From positions 6,252,547-6,316,546 of the forward strand of contig OZ024791.1 in NCBI GenBank assembly GCA_964017065.1: a DNA stretch of 64,000 nucleotides, given 5' to 3'. The first letter of the stretch is position 1. Every line of letters begins with the position of its first letter. Source of the DNA: Haliclona indistincta (lineage: Eukaryota; Porifera; Demospongiae; Haplosclerida; Chalinidae). Under the pieces are notes generated by a model. The model did no database searches. It was given only the letters and a program-made list of their open reading frames with translations, and was not told the DNA's origin. Positions 7,939-20,749 of this stretch are shown piece by piece. The position numbers and the translations under genes are program-made.

Positions 7939-10841
7939 ATGCAGAAACTGGTTGAAAATGTTCGCCAGAATGTCACCAAGCAGAGAAGACCTGAGTGAGT
8001 GACACGTAGCTAGGTGTTGTGATCACCAGATCTCATTCCGTATCAAATTGACAGCTCGCAGTTTCTGTCTGATTGGCTCTTCAATGCTTTTATAGACAGC
8101 TCTCATACATGCTCAGATAAGGTCAACAGAGGCTTCCCTGCTCAGGCTCCTCCCCTTCTTTATAAATTTACCGTTGTCTTTCTTGTTCAGCGTTTTCGTG
8201 GATCAACCAACATTCTGCAACAGCTTCCTCGCGAGAGTATTCACGTATCGTTTATTGTCAGTCTGTACTCAGATGAAAAGGGTTACTCCATCACTCTGTG
8301 CCCTCAAGGTCGAGAAGGTATGGTAGACCATAGATGCTTGTCTTGATCCTCTTTGACTCGGATTGATAGGCCAAACTAATCTGAAACAGATGTTTCTTCC
8401 ATACGAGGTAACTCCTTGTGCACAATAAATGTGATGTGGTCTTTTTTGCAGGACAACGAAATCTTTAGTTATCTCGATAATGGCGAGGTATGTAGTGGTG
8501 TTCACTCAAAGAGATGTTCTCTTGTATGCTATTATGTCACTAGATTCCTCCAGTGGTGCTTGAAGTGCTGGAGAAAACTCAGGTAATAAAATTATGTCAT
8601 AGAAAACAAGACTTTTAAGATTTTTTTCTCTCCAGTATTGCTTTTTGTATGATGGTTGTATGTTCTGTAAAGTGGTCAACTATCGTGATCGTACAAATGC
8701 AGAAACCACCCTATTACTGCTGAGACCAACTGCTGAGGTGAGTACAGCATTCCTAATCAGTACCGTATAGCGGGTAATTTTTGCAGGGTTAAATTCTTGC
8801 GGTTTTTGCTCGAACCACAAAAATAAGACACGTAAATTTGATGGCATTGATTTATATGCCAGGGCCTGTTCAAAATTAAACTCACAAAAAAGCTGAAGTG
8901 GTTGATTCTCAAAAATTTAGCTCCTCAAAAATTACCCACTATAATGGTATTTTTCTCACTGCTTCTTTAGAGCATGCTGGCTGCTGTCAACAATGTAGCC
9001 AAGGAGAAGTCATGTAGTCGAGTATGCTCACACACTCTCACACACTCTCACACACACATGAATTTTTATTCTCTTCACTAACTTTAGGAGGAAAGATTCC
9101 AGATTGAGAGCAAGTTACTTGTTGCTACACAGGCAAATTTGGTTTTTTTTTACCTGAATGGTTCTATAAGGACTTCTCTTTTGCAGCCTCCTCTCTGTCT
9201 CGATCCTAATATTGAGGTGGCTTGTATTACTAACAGACTGCAGTATAATCGCAGGAAACTACACACTCCGTCAATGAAACGGTATTGTTTGCTACAATTA
9301 TAAAACTTGTTGTGCATGTGAAGCCCGGTTAGCTCAGAAAGGTAGAGCATTGGACTCTTAATCCAAGGGTCGTGGGTTCGAGCCCCACATCGGGCGTTGT
9401 TTTTAATTTTTTTAATTTTCTTCACAGCTATCTCCGTAGGAGGTCTCAAACAGCGCGTGCAAGGACGCATCTTTATTCTACCCGGCCTGCTCCCAAGTCG
9501 CTCAAGCTGCACAGTTTTGTCACACATCAGAAAGAGAAAAAGCCGCCCATGTCTGAACCTGATAGACCACAACCAAATGTAAGTGTATACATCGTCGCAG
9601 TTTTTACATCGTCGCATTTTTTTGGTCAGAGTACAGACAGCTGGAAGCACAGAGGCAAGAGACCACTAGCTCCTCCTTGTACAACAGAAGAGGTATGCTA
9701 CTTTGCAGTGTATTGTTATAGTACTGGTGACTGGTCCGCACTCCGCAGCTGGGTACAACTGTGGCGAAGTTAGCACGATCTCTCATTCCACCTGAAGCAG
9801 CTATATTCAAGCCTAAGCCAGTAATAGATACTGCACCACAACCTAAAGCAGCAGCAGCAGGACAGAGTACAACAGTAGTACCTGCTAGTGGTACACCAGC
9901 TCAATCTGTGGAGTAAGTCTGCCTATCTGTTTCATGTCACTATTTTTATTTTTTTATTGCAGAGTCAACCAACTACTTGAAGAGTAAGTTCTCAATGTTT
10001 GTTTATGTTCATGATAAATCCACATTTGTAGACCCAAATCCGAACAAGCCAAGCAGACTCTGCAGCCAACAGCCACTCAGCCAGCTATTCCCAATCCTCT
10101 CAAACGTCACTCTACAATAACACCTACTACTGGACCCAAGCTTCGCCCTCTCTTGCCAACAACAGAGGCAACTCGTCGGATGATTAGAGAACGTACTCTC
10201 GGCCAGGTGTCGTCAGACCAACAGAAACCACGTCCTATAATGCCATCGCTTAGTCTTGTGTCAGGACGAGGCAGTGCTGCAATACGAGGACCTAGGCCTC
10301 CCTCTACTGTGTATGTTCAGCCTGTCAGTAGTTCAGCCTTGTCTAAACCTATTCTTCGAGGAGCTGGCTCTTCTACTCAACTACCACCTGTCCAGCTACT
10401 GGTCTCTGGCATCGTGAGTTTATTGAATATTTTCAGTTTTCTTTGATTTACACCTACAAAGTAAAAACATACTTAGTAGCAACTATCGTCTCAAGTTTAG
10501 AGTGCTAAATATCTTGATCTACAGGGATCATCTTCAAGTACTCCCCGCCCTCCCTCCATGAGCACCTCAACTGTTAAATTAATTCCCAAACTCCATAATC
10601 CTCCTCCTTCAGTTCAACTGGTTTGTGACCCATCCTAAACCACCTCATGGGTTACTTTACCATCCCTCACTCTCAGGCTAACCTACCCAAATTGACACAC
10701 ATTGCTCAAGGTGTGCAAAATGCTCCCTCTCTTCCCCAGAAAGCTACACCGATCAAGCAGACATCCTCTGCTCCATCTATGCCGCAGCTGCATAAAATGC
10801 CTGCTCCTTCCACCTCATCCTCACACACTCAAAAACCATGA
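7939..10841 (+). CDS. SUPT20H: SAGA complex subunit SPT20 homolog (p38-interacting protein)
   Basis: A multi-exon gene starting MQKLVENVRQNVTKQRRP. The SEP/Spt20 domain is recognisable: VSFIVSLYSDEKGYSITL, LPYEDNEIFSYLDNGEIPPV, EVLEKTQYCFLYDGC, TLLLLRPTAE, then ESKLLVATQPPLCLDPNIEV and NRLQYNRRKLHTPSMKR, each aligning in order with metazoan SPT20. The C-terminal part (about 9500-10841) is low-complexity and rich in Pro, Ser, Thr and Gln, as in the family. SPT20 is a core structural subunit of the SAGA histone acetyltransferase coactivator. The protein appears shorter than the ~780-residue human one. Exons around 8070-8200 are uncertain. An intron holds a tRNA-Lys gene and another a MITE. Tail-to-tail with AIP, 88 bp apart. 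Confidence 0.88.
8766..8943. mobile_element. Short MITE in SPT20 intron
   Basis: The ends are inverted: TATAGCGGGTAATTTTT at the left and AAAAATTACCCACTATA at the right, about 178 bp overall, with TA at each outer edge as the possible target duplication. No coding capacity. The TA duplication would fit Tc1/mariner-type mobilisation, but the assignment is inference. Confidence 0.7.
9323..9396 (+). tRNA. tRNA-Lys (anticodon CTT)
   Basis: A complete cloverleaf. The acceptor stem pairs GCCCGGT with ATCGGGC (one G-U), discriminator G. The D arm is AGCTCAGAAAGGTAGAGC, with the split A and B boxes conserved (TAGCTCAGAAAGGTAGAGC; GGTTCGAGCCC). The anticodon loop ACTCTTAA gives CTT between ATTGG and CCAAG. 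A T-run (GTTGTTTTT) follows for polymerase III termination. No intron and no CCA encoded, as usual for nuclear tRNAs. It sits on the sense strand inside an SPT20 intron, between the exon ending SMKR and the exon starting YLRRRSQT. Confidence 0.96.
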
Positions 10842-10929
10842 ATCAACTGTAGCAGAACATTCTGTTGAACTGTCTTATAAAAAGCATGATTATGCTGCTG
10901 TTTATTGCTGATTGTAGATAAAAATTATT

Positions 10930-12034
10930 TCAGAATAGTTTACCCTGAAGTCTTTTTCTCTCTTCCTTAGTCTTCTCTTGCATACGCTCATTTAACTCTC
11001 TCAATTCTTTGTCTACTGTTTTCTTCAGTGTGGGGTCTAGTTCTACTACTCGTCCAAAGTCTTGTTTAGCTTCTTCTTCATACCAGCTAGCTGAGTAAGC
11101 CTTGCCTCTGCGAAAAAGTGCTTTCACATTATCAGGCTCAAATTCCAGTACTTGTGTGGTATGTTTGATGACCACTAGGTATTCCTTCATGAGGAGCTTG
11201 CATTGACAGTAGTTCAGTAATAGAGGGACCTTTTTCTGCATTATCTCATTCCAGATGTCACTCTGTGGTTTTTCCTTCACACCTAACTGCTCCAGATAGC
11301 TGATAGCCTCGAAATACTTGCCAGCAGCAGGCACATAGTCTCCAGAACGATACAAAGTGTTGCCCTCTTCTTTTAACTTGGGGACCAGGTCTAATTTTTC
11401 ACTGTCAGACATAGCCCATGCTTCCTGCTTGTAGGAGCCTGGAGAATCAACTTGGAGCAGTTCAAACTCAAAAGCCATCATTGGTCGATGGGTCATGAGC
11501 TCATCGAGGTCTGGATTTGGTGAGCCATGCATCATTCTAGAGTAGCCACACTGATGTTGCTCGCGGTGATCCAGCTCTTTGCCCGTGTTCATCTTGGACA
11601 TTTTCCTCAGAGCTTGAGATAGAGTAGGATAGTCTGTTACCAACTAGAGTGAAAACAAGGAGATTGAAACATTGGATATTGGAGAGAACTGACCATGAAG
11701 GGACATGTGAATCTTGCAACTTCATTTAGTAACATGCCCTTCACCCACTCCTCCCACACAGAAAGCTTGAACTCTCGTCCAAACAGCAGTTCAAATGGAC
11801 CATTGTGGAGAGTACTACGAGTGTCATCGATAACTACATCATCCAGTTGTTCACCGCTTGCCAGTCGAATTGCACGAAAGTGAATAATCGCCTGTTGCAT
11901 ATGCAAAAATAATATTCACAATCACGCATGTTTACCATCTCTACCTTGGTGTTCTTGACGAACTCTATTGGAGGGCCTTTTCCACCGTGCAGTATATTTT
12001 TTGTAGCACCCGCCACCGAGGTTGTAACAGCCAT
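10930..12034 (-). CDS. AIP: AH receptor-interacting protein (FKBP-like plus TPR co-chaperone)
   Basis: Three exons: 12034-11936, 11891-11694 and 11643-10930, with introns of 44 and 50 bp. Exons 1-2 encode the PPIase-like domain (KVEMAIIHFRAIR, FELLFGREFKLSVWEEWV), which in AIP/AIPL1 is catalytically inactive. Exon 3 carries the linker (MMAFEFELLQV) and three TPR motifs (KLKEEGNTLYRSGDYVPA; LLLNYCQCKLLMKEYLVVI; VKALFRRGKAYSASWYEEE) and the C-terminal helix. AIP binds HSP90 through the TPRs and stabilises client receptors. Length of about 336 residues equals the family norm (human 330). Head-to-head with TBL2, with only 70 bp between start codons. Confidence 0.95.
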
Positions 12035-12104
12035 GACAGCTAGACTAGGCGTGGTCTCACCGCGCTCAGCCCACTGCAGCCATATAGCTCCACGTGTTTG
12101 AACA
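12035..12104. promoter_or_regulatory. 70-bp shared promoter region, AIP and TBL2
   Basis: The two ATGs face away from each other across 70 bp. The interval is relatively GC-rich and contains CACGTG (E-box) at about 12091. A promoter role is inferred; each 5' UTR must be very short or overlap the other's promoter. Confidence 0.5.
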
Positions 12105-14093
12105 ATGGCCTTGGAGGACGAGTGGGGTGATTTTGCTAGCAGTATTGGTATAGCAGTAGCTATCGTTATAGGCCTCCTGACTCTTTGCGTCGGTGTTATT
12201 CTGGTCTACTTCAGAGGTCGTGTAGAGCAATCACGATCTCATCGGAGTGATCAGATCTATGTTCAGGATGACTCCAAAATAGTACCACCCCCTTCTAGGG
12301 CTGCTAGAGTTAAGAATAGACAGCCTAAAAAGAACACTCCTCTTTCTCACCCTTTGTTGGCTACTGACTTTAAAGGTCACACCGGAGCAGTCCTATCCCT
12401 GGGTTTTGAGTTGGGAGGAAAATATGTTGCGTCTTGCTCTGACGGTGTGTGTTGACCATGTACGCATTTTGTTTGATCATCAATTTTCTAGATCGCTCAA
12501 TCAGAGTGTGGGTTATGAAGACGGTTGAAGACAAGGAGCACAAGTGAGCCTCTTCCACACTCCACTGTCTCACTATATCATGCTGTGTTAGGTATTTTCG
12601 TGTCAATGTGGATTATGATCATGCTACTCATGTTGTATTCAGTCCTGATGGAACGTATGTACCACATGCACTCACCCTAATAGGCTTTATACTGCTTTCT
12701 ACCACAGGGCAGTGGTTGCCTATATTTTGCAGGAAAACAGCATTCGTGTTTATAAATTGACCAAGCAGAACGGAAAAGTGGTTCTGTCAGTAACACTGCA
12801 GTTTTCACTCGTTAGCATTATTTCTGTGTGTGTTAACAACAAGAATGGTGCTATTATTGATTTTAGGCAACCACATCACCAATTATTGCTCTGGGCATAG
12901 CTGCTACTGGGAAATTCATTTTGACTGCTACCGAGTCGTCTTTCACAGTATGGACTTTAAAGGGTGAGGAGACCACCATGATAGCACATAGTTACATGTG
13001 ATAATACAGGAGAGGTACTAGAGAGTGTAGATACCCATCAAGTACCTAACACAAGTGCCGTCATATCACCGTGCGGATCCTTCATTGCTTGTTCAGGTCA
13101 GTAAGTCAAATTTGCTGTTAGCAATTTTTATTTTTGCCCAACCTAGGTTGTACACCTGATGTGAAAATCTGGGAAGTTGCATTTTCGAAAAACGACCAAT
13201 TTCAACAGGTACACACTTTGTGAGATATTGCAAGATGATAAAGGCACTTCCATGCATTCAGGTATCGCGAGCTATGGCTCTCAATGGGCACATGGCTGCT
13301 GTTGTGTCTGTTAGTTTCTCTCAGGACTCCAAGAGGTTTGTGAAATTTGTTTAGCAAGACACAGGTGTCCTGTTTTGCTGTAGAGTTGCTAGTGTCTCTC
13401 GTGACAAGACCTGTAAAATATGGGACATAGATGGTAGGTATTTTCTGGCGTATAGGAAGCACTATTTCAATTGCTGTAGTTCGTTACAAGTTGAAGGAGG
13501 ACCCAAAGCTGTTGTTGAACATACCACTCGGTAGTTCTGTCTTGTCCTCTCCTCTTGTGGCTCTCTCTCCTGATGCTGCGGTTGTAGCTGTCTCGCTACA
13601 GAGAACAATTTGTATCTACTCTTGTGTCAGTGGTGACCTTCTGGAGGAGCTAGAGGGAGTACATGGAGGTGGGTATGGAGTATTCTAAAATACAATCTTG
13701 TTCTTCTCAGAGTATGTATCTGCACTATGCTGGGAGCCCGGTGGTCAGTACCTAGTGTCTGCTGGTGGAGAGGATCGCTATATCAGAGTATGGCACAACA
13801 GACCTGGTCTAATGGAGCAGAACAAGATGATGGAGAGGAGGTTATCTAGCTCCAATAGTGAACCTCTCAGGGTATGTCAAGTGGTAGACTCTTCACAGAG
13901 GGAGAATGACAAATACACTGTTGATCATTTCTTGTGCTACTGGTATACCTATTCATTTATCACTTTGTCTTTTTCTTTTAGCAAAGGCTTCGAGAGCAGA
14001 TTACAAGGAACAAGTGAGTGTTTGGTCATTATCAGTGCTTTATGATGATGTTTGTTCTATTGTAGGCAACGTATTGATCAGATCGTCAGCTGA
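12105..14093 (+). CDS. TBL2: Transducin beta-like protein 2 (ER membrane WD-repeat protein)
   Basis: The N-terminus has one membrane helix (ASSIGIAVAIVIGLLTLCVGVI, about residues 10-35) followed by a basic linker, as in TBL2. WD repeats follow in order: HTGAVLSLGFE...RSIRVW, DHATHVVFSPDG, TGKFILTATESSFTVWTLKG, NTSAVISPCGSFIACSG...VKIWEV, MAAVVSVSFSQDSKRVASVS...CKIWDI, and EYVSALCWEPGGQYLVSAGG...IRVW. Each matches the corresponding human TBL2 repeat, including CTPDVKIWEV (GFTPDVKVWEV). The last small exons give RQRLREQITRNKQRIDQIVS. TBL2 is an ER-anchored partner of PERK. Exons are separated by ~50-bp introns. Confidence 0.92.
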
Positions 14094-14325
14094 ACTAGTG
14101 TAAAAAAATTCACGGATTTAATTTTTTGCCAAAAGAATAATAAACTGATGATTTTGATGAATTTTTTGTGCATCACGTGCTAAAAGCAGTTTTGAGCTAA
14201 AAATAGATTCTATTTATAGGCACAAACGGAGGTTAGCAATAAAATCCGGAGATTACGTGGCGAGAAAGAAACAATCTACCCTTGTACTGTACTACAGAGG
14301 CTAGAGCTGGACTCATTCGTTCCTA

Positions 14326-17300
14326 ATGGCAGCCAAGTGTATACCAACCCCCGATTCTGACGACGAATGCCGTGAGGAATCTAGAGAACTATTATCCCAG
14401 AAGAGTACCTATGTAAAGTTGAATGTTGGTGGAGCTCTGTTTACTACGACCATTGGAACACTCACAAAGTATGATAACATGCTAAGAGCAATGTTTAGTG
14501 GTAGAATGGAGGTACAGACAGACGAAGAAGGTAAAACTGAGTCCCAGGAAGTACAATAACCCTTTGATCACATCGTCTTGTCACACCTTCACCACACCTC
14601 CTTTCATTTTTACCTCTTAGGTTGGGTATTGATAGATCGAAGTGGTAAGCATTTTGGTGCTATTCTTAATTTTCTGCGTGATGGCTCAGTCTCACTTCCT
14701 GATACTAAAAAGGAATGTACCGAGTTGCTAGCAGAGGCCAAGTGAGTACACTACACATACAGACTCATTCCTATTCCAATGAACTCAGTCTGGAACCAAT
14801 GAGTTCTGTTTTACATCACTGTGTATCACCATAGTAACACTATTATTATAGAGTTATATTTGTCGTCATGTCTTGACAGCAGTGTTGTATGCATGGCAAC
14901 CACCGATGCCTGTTCCGTCTCTGTGATTAGGGAACTTGGCAGACAGTAACCAATGCTTATCATAGTAGTCTTGTGTCTTTACTAATAGTGTTGTTGAATT
15001 GTTTTCATGATAGAGCCTTCCTTGACAGTCCCTAATGCCTTTTAATGGCGTTATTGATACAAAGCATGATTCCCAGTAAGTGAAGCAACCCTTGAATAAC
15101 CAGTACTATAGTCTAAGTCATACCTAGCACTTGTGCAAAGTTTTTTCATAAAAACTAATTATTGCTGTTTTTAGGTATTATCTAATAGATGATCTCGCCG
15201 AGGCAGCTGATGTTCAACTTGCTAAGTTAAAGGATGAACACCAACCGATATGTAGAGTGCCTGTTATAACATCTCCTGAAGAGGAGCACATGATAGTATC
15301 TACCTCTACCAAGGTGAGCTGAAGCAGCGCTTGATGTGTTTCGATTGACTTATACTGGATTCACACATTATAACTAAACTGTGCTGGTAACATTTCGATT
15401 CGGTGCCTCCAATTTTTCGGCTTCTTGTCGCTGAAATGCATACTAAATTTCGGCAAACGCTTTAGTTCTTCGTCATAGTCAGCCAACAGCCCGACGTGAA
15501 AAGTCTTGTACTTCATGGAAAAGAGCTGTAAGATGTTTTCTCATTCAAAACACGTGCTCGTTGCCACACCTCATTATTATTCGGCGCTTCTAGAACTTTT
15601 CTCACAATTGGGCAAGCAAATATAAAATTATTATTTTGTTTCGAATTTTTAAAAATTATGGTAGTCTGGTTATGATACTAATGCTTACCAAATCGTATGG
15701 ATGATGACTACACCCATCACTGTGGTATGGTATCCCAGCCATATGGCGTGCTGCTACTTCCTGTACTGTTTGATACTTGGGTCGGACTTTGGTAAAAATG
15801 TGACTCGGTTCGGCGCCGAGTTGCAGTCTGAAAGGGATATTAACATTTTTAAGCCATAAGGATCAAAGGTGCATGATACATTGTAGCTAACATTGTAGTG
15901 ATGATGACTGCATCAATGTCTGTGTACTAGGATTGTTGGCTCTGCAGCGTCGCATGTTTCTCTACTGTAGAGGCAAATTGGCAATTGTATTGTGTTGTTG
16001 AGAATTACTAATCTAGTCAGGTTTGCTTGTTACTGGGAAACACTTCTGTCAGTTTAGTGTTTATGTTTCACAGTTGATAATTTGTTGAGCTGTCCGGTTT
16101 TTTTTTCTAAGTGCTGTTCAAAGCAAGAAACAGCAATTCTTTAGTTAGTTCAAAATGACCGACTTGATATTGTACTATGTCCAACAATGCACAATTCATT
16201 ACGCAAATTGATTTCCTGATTGAGCATTTTTAGTGCAGATGTCTTTTTTGGACTGTAACAATGCATTGTGGAGAATGAAAGTGAATCCTCATTTAATGCT
16301 GCTGTACTTACTAAATCTTTAATCTATTTCCTGTTTACATTAGTAGTTCTAGCTGCATTTGGCAGGGTAAGTCTTGCCCAGCCATTAGTGCAGCAGCTCT
16401 TACTGGCGTGGTCTTGTGTTCACTAAATATTGAGCCACACAGTCTGCTGTGTCAAAGGATCACTGCATTGTGTTGCCTAGTGATTGATCATATCATCAAC
16501 TAAAGTAGTCTGGTGGTATCGGATTACAATCCTACTTCACCAATCAGTCAGCATAGCACAAGTTTTAATGCAGTATGATTTAATGCCTGTGAAATAGTGT
16601 GGTGTTGGATTACGATCTGCTTTGATAGGTTTGGTCATAGTTCACAGGTTATAGGGTCATGGCGTTTGTTGTAGAGAACATTAGATTGCCATGAGCTAGT
16701 GCATGATACTAGGAATCTACTGATGTGCGAACAGCAAGTTCACATCATTACATCAGCTAAACATTTCAAACTGCGTGGGCTAAGCGAGGCACTCGATCTC
16801 TATTCAAACTGTGGAATTATAAAACACGTATAGAGTGCTTGTATTATTAATTTAGAGTTTACACGTTTACTGCATAACTGGATCTAAAGAATTTGATTTG
16901 TGTTAAGGTACACAAGAGTCTTGCAATAGTGAGGTGTGTTGGCTCTCAACCCTAAGAGCTACTGCTCTGGGAACTGTCATGTTGTCACAATCTCGTGGTG
17001 TGCATGTACTCTGCTGCTAACAGCCTCTGATTAGCGTCCAATAGTTAACACTGCCCCGGTCAGGAAGCATTATAATCAACTTGACTTGAGTGTATCCTGT
17101 TTACCAACAATCCAAGCTACTGTGTACAATCTTCAGTCTCATTCTAGCCTCTTTTCATCCTTTTCCTTGTATTTTCTACAGCCTGTTATCAAATTGTTAT
17201 ACAACAGAGGAAGCAACAAGTACTCGTATACACCGTAAGTACTTCATTACTGGAACTTGCTGTGTGTATGTGCGTGTGGCACCCAGCACAGAAGATCATA

Positions 17301-18150
17301 TATCTATTCTATTACTGGAATTTGTTATGCTTGTGACAAAGGTAGTTGCGTTACAATTACCTGTATAGAAAGCAATTACAATATTGACTGTCCCATTGCG
17401 GATTGTTTTTCTCCCTTTCAACACTCAACTATGAGTGCACCTGCTAGTGTTCGCTTGTGTCGAGGTGTTGGCTTAAAATAAGAACTAGAACCTGCTGCAT
17501 TGAACCAGCAATGGAGGTCATACATTCCTTGTGAGTCTAGAAATGTCGCCAGATGATATAATACTCTGAATTCTCATAGTAAAACATGACACTGCGGCTA
17601 CTGCTTACTATCAAATATGGACTAGTGCAAATATCTATGACTTAGAATGGTGCCGCATTTAAAAGTCTACTTCCTAATGCTAATTAGACACTATGGACTA
17701 TTGTTGTATTATCCAGGATATGCTATAATTTTCTTTGTATACTCTAACCTCACAAATGTAAATTGATGGTGTTTTACATTTCCTACTTCCAGGAACTCCG
17801 ACGACAATCTCCTCAAGAACATTGAACTTTTCGACAAGCTTTCTGTTCGGTTTAGCAGTCGTATAAAGTTCATGAAAGACATTGTGGGCAGAGGTGAAAT
17901 TTGCTGTTGGGCATTTTACGGGCAAGGCAGAAAAGTTGCCGAAGTCTGCTGTGAATCTATTGTGTATGCAACTGATAGAAAGCACACAAAGATTGAGTTT
18001 CCAGAGGCAAAGATCCTCGAAGAGACTTTGAACATTACTTTGTATGAAAGAAGAGAGGACGCAGCTGTCGCTCAGTCAAATGTTGAACCAACATCTCGAT
18101 CTCGCCGGAGAACACCCGATGGATTTTTATCAGAAGATGAATCAAGATGA
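14326..18150 (+). CDS. BTB/POZ adaptor for CUL3 (BACURD family: KCTD10/KCTD13/TNFAIP1-like)
   Basis: Exon 1 (14326 to about 14530) begins the BTB T1 domain ([32 protein letters not shown]). Exon 2 (from about 14621) gives [21 protein letters not shown], then [46 protein letters not shown] (about 17182-17234) and the last exon [20 protein letters not shown] to a Ser/Arg-rich tail. The order and spacing follow vertebrate KCTD10, KCTD13 and TNFAIP1; a single invertebrate gene likely corresponds to all three. These proteins bring RhoA and other substrates to CUL3 ubiquitin ligase. The intron at about 15314-17181 is 1.87 kb, unusually long here. I saw no gene or clear mobile element in it. Confidence 0.92.
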
Positions 18151-18436
18151 TGTCTGCTATTAGTATCTGTACATATTTTTGCAAATTTTTTTATCAGTTG
18201 TTTTATCATGTAACATGTTCATTCAAATTTCTTTGGCTTCTGCTAGCTAAGCTGAACAACTGCGAAGATATTGAAGATCACGTGAGCAACCAGATTGTTT
18301 ATTGGGGGTATTTATACGAGGAAATCAGGAGACTTGCGCAGCACAGCTATTTCTTATAGCCCTGACCTACAGCAGCTTTGCAGAGCGTGCCGTACACTGA
18401 TTTTGATCTTCCACAGCGTTTGAGCAGCTGAGAACA

Positions 18437-20120
18437 ATGGTGAGTGAGTCGAAATTATCGTGCAGTGGTGAACTGCGCGCTGACGCTCAGCCTGCAAATT
18501 GCAGTAAGCAGTGAGCTTATCGAGTAATGCATCCTAGATATAGCTACTCTTATACCAAGCTGCATTGGGCTTGCGTGGGAAGCAGTAATCTAATCACCGT
18601 GCATTCAGTGCGCTTAAGTGTCTTTTTCTTTCCGTTGCAGTCGATCCTCTCCGATGAAAAACGAATGAACCAAATCTTCACAACGTGGGAGATGGTAAAG
18701 AAGGTTGGACTTCAAGAAGCAGGCATGATTCTCTTTGTCAAGTGAGCTTTAAAATATGCATTCAAAAGATTCATAAAATATCTCATCTACATGCAGACTG
18801 TTTGAGATAAATCCAGCTTTGCAAGATCTGTTTGCATTTAGAGATCAAGAAATCACCGATCAGAACGAAATACTTCGAAAGCATGCTCTTTCAGTGATGG
18901 AGACCATTGACACTGCCCTTGGACTAATCAAGGACAATGATGTCGAAACTCTCGTATCCGTGCTCGTTGATTTGGGAGTAGCACACGGAATGAGAAGTGT
19001 TAAACCTCAGGATTTTGCGGTAAGAAATACATCCTTTGCATCTTATAAACATTCAATTTACTTTAATGCATACACATAGACAGTTGTGTTAGACATTGTA
19101 ATAGACTGTTTCACATTGCAAGTACATTTCCGGTGTATTCTAAAAAATTATTTCGTTACTAGGAATGCGTGTTTTTATAACTACAACTAGCAACTTGTAC
19201 TTGTGATGATATTATTAATCAATACTTGACTTCCCTACTGGTCCTCATTTGGCTAGCTAGTGTGATGGTTTTACAAGTATTATTATAGTCACTTGGCAAC
19301 ATACTGATAGGTTTTATGTAATAGTCAATGTAGTATTGTTCTGTGCATTAGGAATTGTGTTGTGTTTGTTTATGTTGCAGCAATCCATTGTGATCATGCA
19401 TTTCTGGTATGTGCATGCTGTTTTGGCTTGGCTGTTTCATGCGTGCAAATACTATGACATGTGCGTAGTTCGAATTCATTCAGGAATGCTGTTTGAATTG
19501 CACTATGAGGCTTTGCAGTATAATTTCCTGTGTGAAGGTCACTAAAGGGTTGTCGCCTTTAACTTCACTTACACCTCGATCATGTTTACACAGACTATAG
19601 CTTCTAGCTAGCATACACTATAAGGTACTTATGGCTTTTATATAGTTAGTTTTATACAATGCATTTTGCTTCAAGTGAAATTTATGTGCAATGTAGTGCA
19701 TGCATGCACAATAATGCTTGACATCAGCTAAATAGTCTACATTGTGTAAGTCTTGCACATTTTTATATTTTTGCTGTAAATGTGTAATGGCCGGGCCAAG
19801 TCTCGTGCTGATCGTGAACAGGGTTACAGAACATGTGGACCCTTCACAACAGGAAGTGACTTCTATGGGCTCAGAGAGTCCGCATTATAATAACCAATAT
19901 ATTCTATCACCCGTTCATTATTCACACCTTCCTTCGTAGTTCTTTACCTTTTACTTGCTTTTTCTCACAGCCTGTTGGACAAGCATTAGTACATGCACTC
20001 AGTATTGCAGTTGCTGACAAGTTCACTCCTGACGTCAAACAAAGCTGGATCGAAGTTTATTCTATTATTCAACTAAAAATGGAGGAAGGGATGAAAGAAG
20101 GATTGGAATTGAACTGCTAA
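18437..20120 (+). CDS. Neuroglobin-like globin
   Basis: Four exons: 18437-18439 (only the ATG, before GTGAGT), 18641-18741, 18797-19019 and 19971-20120, giving 158 residues in frame. Globin features: LFEINPALQDLFAF with Phe CD1, RKHALSVMETIDTALGL with distal His E7, LVDLGVAHGMRSV with proximal His F8, and a final exon at the conserved G7 intron position (PVGQALVHALSIAVADKF). The E and F helices are closest to neuroglobin and globin X. Lacking a signal peptide, it should be cytosolic. If the one-codon exon is not used, an in-frame ATG at 18665 gives a protein shorter by nine residues. A polyadenylation signal AATAAA is at 20334-20339. Not part of any operon-like group. Confidence 0.9.
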
Positions 20121-20749
20121 ATATTTTGTTGACACTATTATATTATTGTCTATGCTCATCCTTGTTTTTTCGTCTCATCTAGTAACGGTTGACTTAGCAA
20201 AAATTTTTATCACCCGTAAAATTTTGTATTCACTATTATTATAATTATTATTTTGCTCATACCATCACATTATTTTAAACAGAAGTAACTATTTATTATC
20301 ATTTAAAGTAATGCTATGTATTCATGATGTTTTAATAAATGCAACAAACCTTTTAATTAGTCTGAGAACATGCAGGTTGCAATGATATTCATTTGATTGC
20401 ATGGTTCATAGTTTAAAGCAAGGTTCATTCCTAGGGTCTATAGCAAAATTAATGCTCCAAGAAAATATTTCCCAGCTATAGAAACTTGCTCCATAAATGG
20501 CTAAGGTGTGGCTCATCAAGAATACATAACAATTTATACAGTAATTTATTTGTGATAATCAAGCAACTATAGCAATAACTCCTAAGACAATAATTAGAGA
20601 CCCTGAACTAACTGCAAGTGGTCAGTGTAGTACGAATCAGCTGTTTGTATTCCTGTCCCAATTGTTGTTTTGCTAAGACCTGGTATATCAAGAAGTTGCT
20701 ACAGAGATCGCCAAAAACCTCACTAGTTGCAGATATTATACATAATTTT

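Noticed and set aside
9372..9773. 133-codon plus-strand open frame beginning in the tRNA
   Set aside because: It mixes the tRNA 3' end, intron and SPT20 exon sequence; only the exon segment is coding.
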